A stretch of 64,000 nt of DNA from Prorocentrum cordatum (GCA_963575745.1 CAUYUJ010020145.1:99107-163106), one strand, 5' to 3'. Counted from the stretch's first letter, positions 11,405 through 22,502 are shown. Notes: generated from the sequence alone by a model not told the origin. Translations and numbers: made by a program.

Positions 11405-11735
11405 GAGGAGTAGGGGGAGGAGGAGGCGGAGGAGGAGGAAGAGGAGGAGGAGGAGGACGAGGGCGAGGAGTGAGCGACCACATTGCACACCAGTGCGACA
11501 TCACCAGATGCGTGCATCAGTTTGGCCGCGCGCGCACCCTGTGGTGTGCGGCATTTCAACTTTCGCAGCCGTCTGCAATTGGCTGACACACGGACCGAGG
11601 AGAAAGAGTGAAGTGGAGCCCGTTGCGCAAGCAAATTGAGCGAGGAGGAGGAGGAAGTGGAGGAGGATGAGGAGGAGGAAGGGAAGGAGGAGGAGGAGGA
11701 GGAGGACGAAGAGGGGCAGAAAGAGGACGAGAAGG
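11405..11735. repeat. Two GGA-rich tracts
   Basis: GGA/GAG runs at about 11405-11475 and 11640-11735. The segment between them is unclassified. Long Leu- or Pro-rich frames opposite them are repeat artefacts. Confidence 0.85.
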
Positions 11736-11744
11736 AGACGACGT

Positions 11745-12270
11745 AACCGTGATGGCCTGTGGCCGCACCTCAACCTCTGCGCCACTCGGGTGGGCACAGA
11801 GGGAGACCGTGGACTCCCGAAGGGTGGCGCTAGGCTTGCTCTACACGGAGCCCTGACACCGCGTAGGCCACCTGCGAAGCCCGCGCCAGCGCTCAGGACA
11901 AGCCTGGTTGGTCAGTAAGGCCCAGGTCTCGGGAGATCTCACCGCAGAGCGGAACAAAAGGAAGAGCTGGGGCGACAGCGCTGATCGGCAGCAGGAGCGC
12001 CATCTCCGAAAGGAGAACGAGCGGAACACAATGCACAGATCGAGCTTTCTGCGGACCTTCTCGGTGGGGTGCTGGGCAGCGACCCTCCCTCCTCCACGCC
12101 GCTGGCATAGCGAAGCGTGATGGTCTGTCTGTGGCCACACCTCGACCTCCGCACCGTGTGGATGGGTGCAGAGGGAGAAAAGGGGGCCCCTGCAGGTTGG
12201 CTCTGGGGCCTTTTCTCAGACCGTTCGCTGACGCCACCTGCAGAGCCCGCGACAGCGCACAGGACAGGCC
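11745..12270 (+). repeat. Imperfect direct repeat of about 170 bp
   Basis: 11745-11930 and 12110-12270 share ordered blocks, e.g. GTGATGG...CTGTGGCC...CACCTC and CCACCTGC...AGCCCGCG. No coding function is recognised. Confidence 0.55.
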
Positions 12271-13335
12271 TGATAGAACATCGCGGCAAGGCTGGCAGAA
12301 GATTTGCTGCGAGCGAGGCGTTCGATGGATCAGCGAAGACTGCCGAGACCAGCAACGGGCGGACTCACCGCCAAACGATCTACGGAAAGAGATGAGAGCG
12401 CCGCACCCATTATGCCATTCGCTGCAGGTCAAAGGGGACTGGCGCCTGTGCCATAGACAGCGCTGCTTCCCTGGGTGCGATTTGGGCACGCGTTCGTTGT
12501 CGATCTACTTCGCTTTTGTGGGCTCGATCTTGGAGGCCACGTGCGCCGCGGTCACACTGTTCGACAATTCTGGACCTAAACGTTGTTTTTCGTTTTGGTT
12601 TCCTTTCGTTGTTCGTTTTGTTATACCTGTTTTCCTGCACCCCCCTGCCAACACGAACGACAGCACACAGCCGAAGTCCAGCAACACATCCTTCAGGTCC
12701 AACCCTGCTGCTCGAGGTGTATTCTGCCCGCTGTGCCGGAGGGGTTCCTGCGCCTGGGAGCCTGAACGCCAACTGCTGCTTCCTTCGGCGGTGGACAAAC
12801 CTCCCTTCAGTAAGCCTCCCCCTAGTGAAAACGACCCAGGGCCGAAATCGAAGGACCCAGACACGCAAAAATGACGGCCGCGAACGCCCTCTCGCGAACC
12901 GAACACGGCCAATTCCTGAATCGACGTGTCAGGGCAGGAGGCCTGCCCACCTCCGATTCCCGACGAGGCTGTTCGCCGCATCTGTGGGCTGCGCCGTCGC
13001 CGATGCAGTCTGCTCTGGCCCCAGCGGTGCCAGGCGCCTCTCGGGGCCGGGCAGCTCAGCGGGAGGGTGAGGATCGGCAGCGACGAGAAGGGCGACTAGC
13101 CCAGGCGCGGGCATTCCATGCACTCACCCGGGAGCCTTGTCGAAGACACAGATCATCGGCGCCCCTGCACACACGTGTTGCTCTCCCCTGGGCTACTCGC
13201 CCCTATCGTCGCCTCTGAGAGCTGCGGGGGCGTGGGCCTGCCCTCCACCCCCAGCGGGTTCACGAGCCTGGGGCGGCAGGGCCAGCAGGTGCAGGCTCAC
13301 AAGGGGAGTGTGGCTGCGGCTTCGAGCTCCTGAGC
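12271..13335. other. Unclassified, no gene seen
   Basis: Several frames of 150-250 codons are open because the region is GC-rich, but none shows a motif or consistent composition. Nothing supportable. Confidence 0.35.
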
Positions 13336-13339
13336 TGCA

Positions 13340-13343
13340 CAGG

Positions 13344-13376
<33 letters not shown>

Positions 13377-13418
13377 AAAGAGAGAGAGAGAGGGAGGAAG
13401 AGAGAGAGAGAGAGAAAA
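13340..13418. repeat. (GA)n microsatellite
   Basis: About 80 bp of GAGA with scattered AAAG and GGAAG interruptions. Confidence 0.95.
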
Positions 13419-13424
13419 CAAATA

Positions 13425-13815
13425 ACATGTTGTTGTGGAGCTGCTGCAGTGGCGAGGTCACCGCTAGCCCCAACATGTCCAGCGGGAAGATGGGCATTCG
13501 CATCTCGCCATGGGTCGCGTTGTTGGGAGGGTCGGACCTGCCAGAAGAGAGCCCAGCTCTTCTCCTTGGGCCACGGTCCAGAGCAGCTTGCTCACGTTGC
13601 GTGTGCTCATGGGAATCAGCACGATGTTCTGAATGCCTTCCACGGTCTCGTTGGTCAGAGCGCCTGTCACGATGTCGGCCTCTGCGGTCGCGGCGCCCTC
13701 GCTCTTCTCCACAGCTGCGACTCTTTGACGGACTTGAATCCACTGTTCTCCGTCGGTGATGTTGCGAATGGTGTCTGCGTCCATTTTCACTTCTGCTGCT
13801 TCGGCTGCTTTCTGA
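13425..13815 (-). other. Candidate exon fragment(s), unrecognised protein
   Basis: A minus-strand frame from about 13815 to 13560 has normal protein composition (alternating charged and hydrophobic residues). It begins right after TTACAG|G, a possible splice acceptor. About 13530 the protein-like signal moves to another frame that runs to about 13435, suggesting a frameshift or a second exon. No family recognised; it could be a decayed host gene or element ORF. Confidence 0.3.
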
Positions 13816-14125
13816 TTCCATGCCTGTAACTACGATGGGTGAGGTACGGCTTGGCGCCAGTGTCCAGGAGACCCCATGAGCCAGTGAGACGTAGCCGATG
13901 ATGGGGCTTGGCAGCACGAGTGTATATATGCGGCACGATGGTGTACTGGGACCGGGACCACTGCACAACAAATTAATCAAGAGCTCGAACGGGTGCAGGA
14001 TATGGGAGCCAGCGCTGCAACGATTGCGGGCGCTGGACTTGGAATATCGAGCGCCCACTTTCACGTGAAGCTTGCGCAAGAAGACTCGACCTAGCCGCGG
14101 ACCAGCAGTATCCGCGGACAGCTAC

Positions 14126-14770
14126 GGCGCGAAGACGAGGAGGAGGAGGAGGAGGAGGAGGAGGAGGAGCAGGAGGAAAAGGATGAGGGGGATGAGGGCG
14201 AGAGCGAGGACCTCGTTCTCGCCCTCCCTCTCCTCCTCTCCTCCTCCTCCCTCCTCCTCCTCCTCCTCCTCCTCCTCCTCCTCCTCCTCCTCTCCTCCTC
14301 CTCCTCCTCCTCTTCCCTCTTCTCCTCCTCCTTCCTCCTCCCTCCTCCTCCTCCTCCTCCTCCTCCTCCTCCTCCTCCTCCCTCCTCTTCCTCGTCCTCC
14401 GCATGTCAGGCCAGCCACCTCCTCCTCCTGTTGCTCCTCCTTCTCCTTCTGCTGCTCCTCCTCCTCTTCTCCTCCTCCTCTCTGCTCCTCCTCCTCCTCC
14501 TCCCCTCCTTCTCCTCCTTCCTCCTCCTCCTCCTCCTCCTCCTCCTCCTCCTCCTCCTCCTCCCCCCTCTCCTCCTCCTCCTCCTCCTCCTCCTGCTGCT
14601 CCTTCTCCTCCTCCCGCTGCTCCTCCTCCTCCTCCTCCTGCTGCTGCTCTCCTCCTTCTCCTCCTCCTCCTCTCCTCCTCCTGCTCCTCCCCATCCCCCC
14701 TTCCCCTCCCTCTCCCCCTCCTCCCCCCCTCCCCCTACCCCTCCCCCTCCCCTCTCCCCGCTCGCAAACG
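14126..14770. repeat. Purine-to-pyrimidine inverted microsatellite (GGA then CTC)
   Basis: A GGA tract (about 14126-14200) turns into a CTC/TCC tract of about 550 bp through a near-palindromic centre at about 14197-14227 (AGGGCGAGA...TCTCGCCCT). The first part can fold back on the second, and mirror symmetry would allow triplex DNA. Poly-Pro, poly-Ser and poly-Glu frames are artefacts. Confidence 0.85.
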
Positions 14771-15170
14771 CCCCGCTGCCCCGCGGCTGCCATTCGGCAG
14801 CGCAGCGGGGGGCCCGCTGGGGCGGCAGCCCCTGCGGAAGAGCCCCCCCTGCCGGCGCCGCCTCCCGCTCGCAGCTCGGCCGCGCCGCCCCTGTGCCGCT
14901 CCGAGCCCCGGCCGCCGGAGGCGCGGCCGCGCCGCCCGGCCGAGGCGCAGCGGCGCCTCCGACGCGCCGCCGTCGTCGTCGCCGCCGCCGCCGCCGCCAC
15001 TGGAGGCCGCCCAAGACCCCCTCGCGCTATGGAAAAAATCACGACGGGAGGTTTTTCGCCATCATCGGGGGTCCTTGCCGGGCCTTGGGGCCATCCAAAA
15101 ACAACTCAGGATAAAAAACTGGTCCCGGGGAAGGGTCCAGACCTCTGCGAGATAGCGCGTTTCACGGGCG
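14771..15170. other. GC-rich unclassified sequence
   Basis: Very high GC with CGCCGC runs up to about 15000, then an A-rich 15-mer GAAAAAATCACGACG at 15032-15046 that recurs at 16580-16594. No gene seen. Confidence 0.4.
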
Positions 15171-15311
15171 CTTGCCTTGGGAACATTCGGCGCCCCCCCC
15201 CCCAATACTCGGCGCCGTCGATCAGAACCAGGGGGACTCCCCCCCCCCACCTCCCCCCTCCCGAAACTTCCCTCCCCCCCCCCTCCCAGGGGGTCCCAAC
15301 CCACCCGCCCT

Positions 15312-15495
15312 CCTGGCGCCGGCGCCGGCGCTGGCGGCCGCCGTAGCGCCAACGCAGCGACGACGACCAGAGAGAGCCCAGGAGGGGGGGGGGTTCGACC
15401 CCCCCCCCTGCGCCGGCGCCGGCGCCAGCGCTGGCGGCGGCCAGCAGCGCCGACGCGTGGACGCAGCTACGATGACCAGAGAGGGCCCAGAGGCC
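15312..15495 (+). repeat. Duplicated GC block around a G9/C9 palindrome
   Basis: Two related blocks (about 15312-15390 and 15411-15495) each contain GCGCCGGCGCCGGCG, a gap, then GACCAGAGAG. Between them is a run of nine G, TTCGA, nine C (about 15382-15407), a potential hairpin or G-quadruplex site. Confidence 0.7.
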
Positions 15496-15639
15496 GCAGA
15501 GGGAACACACAAATCGCCATATCGAGCCCTCGCATGCTCCTCAGACGCCCCCAAAACCCTTCTGAAGAGACCTCAAGAGGCATCCATTCGAACTCTGACC
15601 CTTTGCAAAAACACAGTGGCGGGAAGAGCCGAAGGCCAC

Positions 15640-16435
15640 ACCACCACCACCACCGCCACCACAGACCACCATACTACCACCACCACCGCCACCACCGCAA
15701 TCACCACCACAACCACTACAACCCACCATCACCACAACCACCACCATCACCACAAACCACCTCACCACCACCACCACCACAACCACCAAAACACGCCACC
15801 ACCACCAGCACCACCACCACAACCCACCACAACCCACCACAACCACAACCACCACCACCACAAACCACCACACCACTACCACCACCATCACTGCCATCGC
15901 CACAACCACCACCATCACTGCAACCTACCACCAACACCACCACCACAAACCACCACACCACCACCACAACCACCACCACCACGACCACCCACCACCCACC
16001 ACTCACCACCACCACCAGCAACACTACCAGCAGCAGCACCACCACCAACACCACAGCCCACCACCACCACCAACACCACAAACCACCACGCCACCACCAC
16101 CGCCGCCACTACCACGACCACCACCATCACCACCTTAACCCACCACCACCACCACCAAACCACCACACAAACACCACCACCACAGCCACCACCACCACCA
16201 CCACCACAACAGCTCACCACCACCACCACCACCACCACCACCACCAATACAACAACCCACCACCACTACCACCACCATCACCACAATCTACCACAACACC
16301 ACCACCACCGCCTCAACCACCACCACTACTACCAGCAACACAACCCACCACAACCACCACAACCACCACAAACCACCTCACCACCACCACCACCGCCACT
16401 ACCACCACCACCAGCACCCACGCCGCCGCTAGCCG
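15640..16435. repeat. 800-bp CAC/ACC microsatellite
   Basis: Nearly pure CAC/ACC triplets with AAC and ACA interruptions. His-, Thr- and Pro-rich frames on plus and Val/Gly/Trp-rich frames on minus result from the repeat. Confidence 0.95.
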
Positions 16436-16744
16436 CCGCCGACGCCGGCGCCGGCCTAAGGGAGAGTGGAGGAGAAATAAGGGAAGGGGAGGGGGGGGAG
16501 GGGGGGGGTCCGGTTCCAACCACCCCCCTTCAAGCGACCACAGAACGCGCTCTTTCAGACCTCTGGGGGTAGACGCTGCGAAAAAATCACGACGTCGGGG
16601 GTCTGGGAACGTCGGATGAAACGTCTTCGAACGTCGGATGAAGCGTCGGTGGCGCCAATACCACTTCCGCCACTACCCACCCAGGACCCATACAGGGTGG
16701 TGGGGAAGAAAAGAATGGTGAGCAGACAAGGCTAGGCCAGGACG

Positions 16745-16852
16745 TCGTCGGAGGGAGAAGAAGGAGGGAGGGGGAGGGGGAGGAGGGGGAGGAGGAGGAG
16801 GAGGAGGAGGAGGAGGAGGAGGAGGAGGAGGAGGAGGAGGAGGAGTCAAGCG
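16745..16852. repeat. GGA tract
   Basis: GGA/GGGA repeats, uninterrupted GGA from about 16790. Confidence 0.9.
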
Positions 16853-17076
16853 CCGCTCCCAGCGGGACAAGCCGGCGCTCGCACCGCGGCGCGGTGCAGC
16901 CGTGTGAGGATGCGTGCCTCTGCCGCCGCAGCGCCCTCGCCAGGGCGGGCGGCGGGCGGGCCTCAGCTGCCGCCGACGTGCACCAGTGAACGGGCACGGC
17001 CTCGTGGTTAGGCATGGGATTATTGGCGGGATGCAAATGGGGGGATAAGTCCAGGGGGGGAGAGAGGCGCAACCGA

Positions 17077-17245
17077 GGTACAAATTGTACCTACGCCCCA
17101 TGGAGAAGGTACAACTTGTACCGACGCCACGCAGACAAGGTACAACTTGTACTTTTGACAACGTCCGCGACATGTGCGAGGATGTTAACGGGGGGGAGAA
17201 TGTACAATTTGTACTTGCAACCCGCAGAGAAGGTACAAATTGTAC
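17077..17245. repeat. Five GTACAANTTGTAC palindromes on a 31-bp grid
   Basis: Copies at 17077-17091, 17108-17122, 17139-17152, 17201-17214 and 17232-17245. Steps are 31, 31, 62 and 31 bp, so one grid position (about 17170) is occupied only by a degenerate ACATGT. Outer bases GG...CC extend the symmetry in the first two. The sequence between copies is not conserved. Regular spacing of about three helical turns puts every dyad on the same DNA face, as expected of a binding array. Confidence 0.9.
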
Positions 17246-17843
17246 ACCAACAAAACGGTACCGGATACTCATCCCCCCCTGTCCTGATCCCCCCATCGCC
17301 ATCCGGCCGAGATTAGCGATCCAGGCTCAAAGTGCGGCCTGTCTCAATGGCCCTTCGCAGAACCGGCCAGCGGCCAGGTGCTGTGTGAGTCGGCCCATCT
17401 TCTCGTGCTGTCTCATGCAACCGAGCATCGGGGGCCGTGGACCCATCGGGGGTCCTAATGATGGAATTTCGTCCTTCGGACCTGGACGGTCGTGGTTGTC
17501 TTGAATCGCTCGCCAGCTTCTTAACATCTGTAATCGTTGATGGGTTCCCTTGAATGGTGCAGGGCCTCTTGTTCGTCGTCATCCTCCCCCACCATCCTGT
17601 CCATCATAGATAACTCCTCCTCGCTATACCGCCAAACGTTTGAGCCAGACGGACTAGGTGTTTCGCCTTACGTTTTCTCACCTTGTGTGCCGCGCGCAAT
17701 CGAACGGTTTCCATAAATTATGCTCGGATGGATGAGGAAGCGTCTGTCGAATGGATCTTTAACATTTCAGCACCTACACGGGTGGAGTGCGATTCCTTTT
17801 CAAAAAAGGGCTCGCGCTGTGGCGCTACCGCGCAACGAGTAGT
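17246..17843. other. Unclassified, no gene seen
   Basis: Moderate GC, open frames below 140 codons, no motif. Confidence 0.35.
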
Positions 17844-18082
17844 TAAGCGGATGGGCAGCGGATAGTTTGTGGCTCGTCGTGGCGCTGCGAGCATTCGTCT
17901 TAACTCGCCAGAATTCTCAAGCTCATGCTCATGCAGAGAATATGGAATGTTTAGCTTTCCTTTAAGCGGATGGGCAGCGGATAGTTTGTGGCTCGTCGTG
18001 GCGCTGCGAGCATTCGTCTTAACTCGCCAGAATTCTCAAGCTCATGCTCATGCAGAGAATATGGAATGTTTAGCTTTCCTTT
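17844..18082 (+). repeat. 119-bp tandem duplication
   Basis: 17844-17962 and 17963-18082 are essentially identical, which indicates a recent event. Confidence 0.9.
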
Positions 18083-19017
18083 CAAGACAAGGCTTGCCAT
18101 TACAGTGAATATGATGTTCCACCTTGAGGTGCTTCTTCTGGTCAGAACAGTGGAAGGTGGTTCATTGCAATGTCCGAACTCTCGCCCGAATTGCACATCC
18201 ATTGGGCGCTCGTCATTCGGGGTGGCGCCCCCGCAGAGAGAAAGGACTGCTTGTATGGGACGTGAGAGCCGTTGGGTTTCTGTGGTCCTCCAGCCCGTGG
18301 CGCCCGCGGATTTGGCGGACCCATTGGCACTACGGGGGCTACCCGCAGCAAGGCGGTCCTGGCCGCCTCCTTTCAGTCCCCGGGTCCTCCCCCTGGGTCG
18401 CTCAGTTTTCGGGCCAGAGCCCGGCTCTCCCGCGGCCGTTCGGGACGATCTGGGCATCCCCAGAACGCCCTCGGTGAGGCGCAGCTTCTGGAACGTATCC
18501 CGAGGCAGGCCCGAAAACCTCGAACAAATCTTGAGCCCCTCCTCCCCTCCTCTCCTCCCGCCCGTGGCCCTCACCCCGCTGCACGCCGCCTGCTGCTTCG
18601 CGACCTGCTCCGACAAGCCGCCAATCGTCGTCGCCGCCGCGGCAGCCCCTCGCGGCTCTCGGGGCCCCACGACGACGACGACGCGCTGCGCGAGCGCAGC
18701 GCGCCGCCGCGCGGCTGCGCCGCCGCGCGGGCCGAGCGCCGCTGCCGCGCGCGCAGCTCCTTTAGAGGAAAGTGCATCACTACCGCTGGTCGTCCTGGAG
18801 GAGCCCTCGCCGCCACAGCTGGGCTCGCCTCACAAATCCTGTCGCCTACGTGCGCGCAAGAGCGACCCGCTGCGAGAGTGGCCTTCGCTGCGCGGCTTTG
18901 CGCGCCCGCGCGGGCGTCAAATATAAGGGGGACCCTGGCGGGCACGCGCCAGAGGTCACTCCAGCGAAGGGTCACTCTTGATGGGCCGATTTTCCACCAC
19001 CACTACCATAGGTAGGA
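18083..19017. other. GC-rich unclassified sequence
   Basis: Overlapping long frames on both strands reflect the composition. None is recognised. Confidence 0.35.
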
Positions 19018-19070
19018 GAGGGAGGAGGAGGAGGAGGAGGAGGAGGAGGAGGAGGAGGAGGAGGAGGAGG

Positions 19071-19110
<40 letters not shown>

Positions 19111-19118
19111 AGAGGAGG
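19018..19118. repeat. GGA then GCAGGA microsatellite
   Basis: About 55 bp of GGA followed by about 40 bp of GCAGGA hexamers. Confidence 0.9.
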
Positions 19119-19661
19119 GGGACCTCCCCATCCTCCCTGCTCCCCCGTCCTGCCTATGGCAGCGGTGGTGGAAGACTCGCCCATCACCTCTTGCGCGTGG
19201 CCGATCCTGGGCAGCACACGCCCCGGGAGAGAGGTCGGAGGAGTGGCGGTGCCAGGCGGGCCTTCTCCCCCCCCCCCCCCCGCAGCTCCGCAGGCCCGCG
19301 GCCGGCCCGGGCGCGCCCCGCCCGCTCCATGGGCGCGGGCGTGCGGGAGGCGGCCGCCAAGCGCGGTGCGGGCCCGTCGGGGGGGGGGCGCCCAAATCAC
19401 CGCTGGCAGGATTCTTGCAACCACTGGCGAGTTTTTTCCACCCCCTCTCCCTGGGCCGGGATTTTTTCCACCCCCTCTCCCTGGGTTCCCCCCCCCGGGA
19501 TTTTTGCAAGATTTTCCTCACCCCTCTCTCCACCCCCTCTCCCTTTATGAACCGATAACTCCTCCCTGTCGCACCCCGAGGCCGGTCGAAAGGACGGGCC
19601 GAGCGTTTCGCCGGAGACTTCCTCACCCTTGGTGGTCCTGAAGCTTAGGAGTTGCAATGAT
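19119..19661. other. Unclassified; short CACCCCCTCTCCCT repeats
   Basis: The block TTTTTTCCACCCCCTCTCCCTGGG occurs twice (about 19433-19490) with partial copies to 19550. No gene seen. Confidence 0.4.
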
Positions 19662-19995
19662 TCGCGGATGGAGGGCGGCCCGTTTTCAACATGTGGCTCT
19701 CGCCTTAGCTCCGCGCACATTCGCTTTTTGACACCTTGCACGAGTTACGGATGGAGGGCGGCCCGTTTTCAACATGTGGCTCTCGCCTGAGCGCCGCGCG
19801 CACTCCTTTCAAAAGCTTGCAAGAGCTTCACGAATGGAGGGAGGCGCGTTTTCAAAATGTGGCTCCCGCCCTAGCGCCGCGCACAATCGGTTTAAATACT
19901 TGCAAGAGAGTTTCACGGATGGAGGGCGGTTTCATTTCAACATGCGGCTCTCGCCTTAGCGCCGAGCACATTCGTTCTAAGAGTTTGGAATCGTT
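19662..19995 (+). repeat. Four tandem copies of an 84-bp repeat
   Basis: GGATGGAGGGCGG-like starts at 19666, 19749, 19832 and 19917 (steps 83, 83, 85). Each copy holds TTTCAACATGTGGCTCTCGCC and CGCGCACA blocks. Confidence 0.85.
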
Positions 19996-20288
19996 TCAAG
20001 GATTCTCGTGGTGAAAATCCTGGAGATGGTATTTTGGCACGATGTCGGCATGTCAGGGCGCAGCAGTCACGTTGATTCGCGGTGTTGAAGTCCCACGAAT
20101 GGTGCTGGCGCGACTCAGCATCGTTGATGTCCCCGGAATGGTGTTCTGGCACAAATCAAGATTTTCAAAGGGTTCTCTTCCAACGGGGCACGTCCCTCAG
20201 TGAAAATAAATCCGTGTATGGGGCCTACGAAGAGGGAGCTTCGAGGGAGTGCAATGTCGTTGATGAGTCTTGGAATTGCGCTGGTCCC

Positions 20289-20343
20289 TCCACCTCCTCC
20301 TCCTCCTCCTCCTCCTCCTCCTCCTCCTCCTCCTCCTCCTCGT
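20289..20343. repeat. (CTC)n microsatellite
   Basis: About 18 uninterrupted CTC triplets. Two imperfect copies of a CGTTGAT...GAATGGTG block precede it (20070-20150); 20344-20720 holds nothing recognised. Confidence 0.9.
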
Positions 20344-20721
20344 CCTAACGGCACCAGCTGCGGCCTCGGCAACTTTTGAATTGCGCTTTCTGCCCACGAG
20401 CCCTTCATGGACTCTCGGCCTTCTTTGTCTTGCCCTGTCCTGGCGCTCTGCCTTCTCGCTTCTGCCTCCAAGGGCCTACTCTCCGGCCTGGGGGCCATCC
20501 CGGATGTGCAGCTGGGGCGAACAGGTGGCCCCGGGGAAGGGCTTTGGACCTCCGGGGCAAGGGACTGAGAAATCACATCGGAAGAGGTCTGTGCACCCAA
20601 GCCCCCGACGTCATGACTTTTTCATAACGTCGATACTGAAAGGTCTTGACCCATTCCCCAGGACCGGCTTCTCATCCCGAGTCGTCTTCTGACGGTCCCG
20701 AGGCCTGGGGAAGCCCTGCGA

Positions 20722-20809
20722 ATTATGGGAAATGCAATTTTCCTAAAAAAACCGCACTCCATGAGGCACAATTGCGTTTCCCATCATTTTAAATTATGGG
20801 AAACGCAAT
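20722..20809. repeat. Three alternating inverted copies of ATGGGAAACGCAAT
   Basis: 20725-20738 (one mismatch), its complement at 20771-20784, and the forward copy again at 20796-20809. The last two form a perfect 14-bp stem with an 11-nt loop, and the middle copy can pair with either neighbour. Confidence 0.85.
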
Positions 20810-20989
20810 CCCGGACGACTGCCCTGGGAAGGGCCGCCAGAGGCCGAAAACATGGAGGAACCTGCCGTCAGGATTTTTGTCGCTACGCGAGGCAGACCCC
20901 CCCCTAACCAACGAAAAAAAAAAAACCAACGAAAACACCGACGAAAACGCACTCTGTCATACATGAAGAAGAAAGAAGAATCACACGCC

Positions 20990-21329
20990 CAGAACGGCAA
21001 TCTGAGCACGGAAACGCCCAGAACAGCACTCTGAGCACGGAAACGCCCAAAACGGCAATCTGAGCACAGAAACGCCCAAAACGGCAATCTGAGCACGGAA
21101 ACGCCCAGAACGGCAATCTGAGCACGAACGCGCCCGCAACGGCAATCTGAGCACGAAAACGCCCAGAACGGCAATCTAAGCACGAAAACGCCCAGAACGG
21201 CAATCTGAGCACCAAAACGCCCAGAACGGCAATCTGAGCACGAAAACGCCCAGAACGGCAATCTGAGCACGGAAACGCCCAGAACGGCAATCTGAGCACC
21301 GAAACGCCCAGAACGGCAATCTGAGCACG
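20990..21329 (+). repeat. 29-bp minisatellite, about 12 copies
   Basis: Unit CTGAGCACGGAAACGCCCAG plus AACGGCAAT, with few changes. It forms the left flank, and probably the original target, of the Z element array: the last unit breaks off at GGAAA where Z segment B2 begins. Confidence 0.92.
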
Positions 21330-21454
21330 GAAAATCATGGCGGCCGCCAAGCCCTCGCATGTGCAGACAAATGGCCGGCGCCCTCGCGCCAGCAAGGGGC
21401 TTGAGGGAAGCGCTGCCTGGCTGGGATCTTCTGGATCTCAATCCGAGACTCCCA
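21330..21454 (-). repeat. Z split-repeat segment B2
   Basis: 125 bp, nearly identical to 22378-22502. On the minus strand it ends GATTTTC at the minisatellite border, the same type of core as in E1 and E2. A 47-bp unique spacer (21455-21501) separates it from A2. Confidence 0.75.
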
Positions 21455-21501
21455 GCCAGGACAGGGCACCGGCGAAAGCCGCGAGGGTGGTATGCGGGTG
21501 G

Positions 21502-22377
21502 GCCAGAGACGGCGCGCAGGCGCGGTGAGAAACAGCCCTTAGGGCTTGGGTTTGTCCGCGACAAGACACGACCCTGGGTTTGCCCGCGAAAAGGCAGGGA
21601 CCCATGCCAGAGGCCCCCAAGTCGGCGGGCTTAGCGCCAGAGGCCTCCAAGTCGGTAGGCGTGGCAAGCCAGAGGTCTCTAAGTCGGCGGACATGGCTGA
21701 GGATGCCCTCTCGGCGGGCCAGGGTGGCGACGAGCGCGGGCACGCCAGACAGAGCGCTCCCGCCAGAGAGCATCACGCTGTTGAAGCAGCACTTGTCCGC
21801 GAGAAAGCAGGAAGCCTCGGTTTGCCCGCGAAAAGGCAAAGGCCCGAAGGGGGGCAGCCCTTAGGGCTTGGGTTTGTCCGCGAGAAGACAGGGACCCTGG
21901 GTTTGCCCGCGAAAAGGCAGGGACCCATGCCAGAGGCCCCCAAGTCGGCGGGCTTGGCGCCAGAGGCCTCCAAGTAGGTAGGCGTGGCAAGCCAGAGGTC
22001 CCCAAATCGGCGGACATGGCTGTGCAAGAGCGGCAGGACAACACTTCCAGCGGTCAAGGCGACGGAGGAGCGGCAAGAATCGACTAGCTTTCGACGCCGC
22101 TACCTCCAGGAACCTCAAGCGAGGACAACGGACACGCCTAGGCGACGAGGAACGCGGGCTGTGGCGACGAGGAGCGCGGGTAAGCCTCGAGAAACCCCAC
22201 GCCAGCAGAGCCACGCCCAGGAGCTTACTTCCGCCGTTCCACGGAATCGCCGGCCTGCGGAGGACTACTAGCCCGCGAGGCAGGCGAAGAGGCATAGAGG
22301 CGAAGAAGCAAGGAGAAAACAATGCGAGGGCTTGCTCCTGATGACTTTCCTGTGACGGAAACAAGTTTACGCGCCAT
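21502..22377 (-). repeat. Z split-repeat segment A2
   Basis: About 876 bp, repeated at 26841-27718 and 46628-47500. Contains irregular copies of a 28-bp motif with TTTGCCCGCGA(G/A)AAGGCAGG. The open frames across it are repeat artefacts. Confidence 0.75.
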
Positions 22378-22502
22378 GAAAATCATTGCGGCCGCCAAGC
22401 CCTCGTATGTGCAGACAAATGGCCGGCGCCCTCGCGCCAGCAAGGGGCTTGAGGGAAGCGCTGCCTGGCTGGGATCTTCTGGATCTCAATCCGAGACTCC
22501 CA
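22378..22502 (-). repeat. Z split-repeat segment B1
   Basis: 125 bp, ending (minus strand) GATTTTC directly next to A2, so 22378-22384 represents the junction expected in the circular intermediate. Confidence 0.72.

Larger units (their letters stand above)
8935..11500 (-). mobile_element. LINE 2 remnant: post-RT region, ribonuclease H, zinc region
   Basis: Minus-strand order: a thumb/connection-like region (11219-10854); a segment with Cys-Ile-Cys-Gly...His (frame 10942, about 10720), like the Cys-His box before ribonuclease H in dinoflagellate LINEs; ribonuclease H (about 10330-9760); then Cys-rich segments to about 8935. Endonuclease and RT are absent, so the copy is 5' truncated or replaced. 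Two GAG/GGA tracts interrupt it and frames shift at least twice. It is a separate copy from LINE 1. Confidence 0.7.

Noticed and set aside
14072-15346. Poly-Ser/Pro/Leu and Glu-rich proteins over GGA/CTC tracts (also 7749, 10141, 11229, 18978, 58599)
   Set aside because: Microsatellite artefacts.
15172-16619. His/Thr/Pro-rich proteins across the CAC tract
   Set aside because: Direct translation of a microsatellite in all frames; no start context or flanking domain.
17077-17245. CRISPR or integron-like array at 17 kb
   Set aside because: Repeat core of 13-15 bp at 31-bp steps, spacers of 16 bp and an empty grid position; no associated genes.
20990-21329. CRISPR-like array (29-bp units)
   Set aside because: Units are contiguous without unique spacers, no cas genes, and the sequence is eukaryotic; it is a minisatellite.
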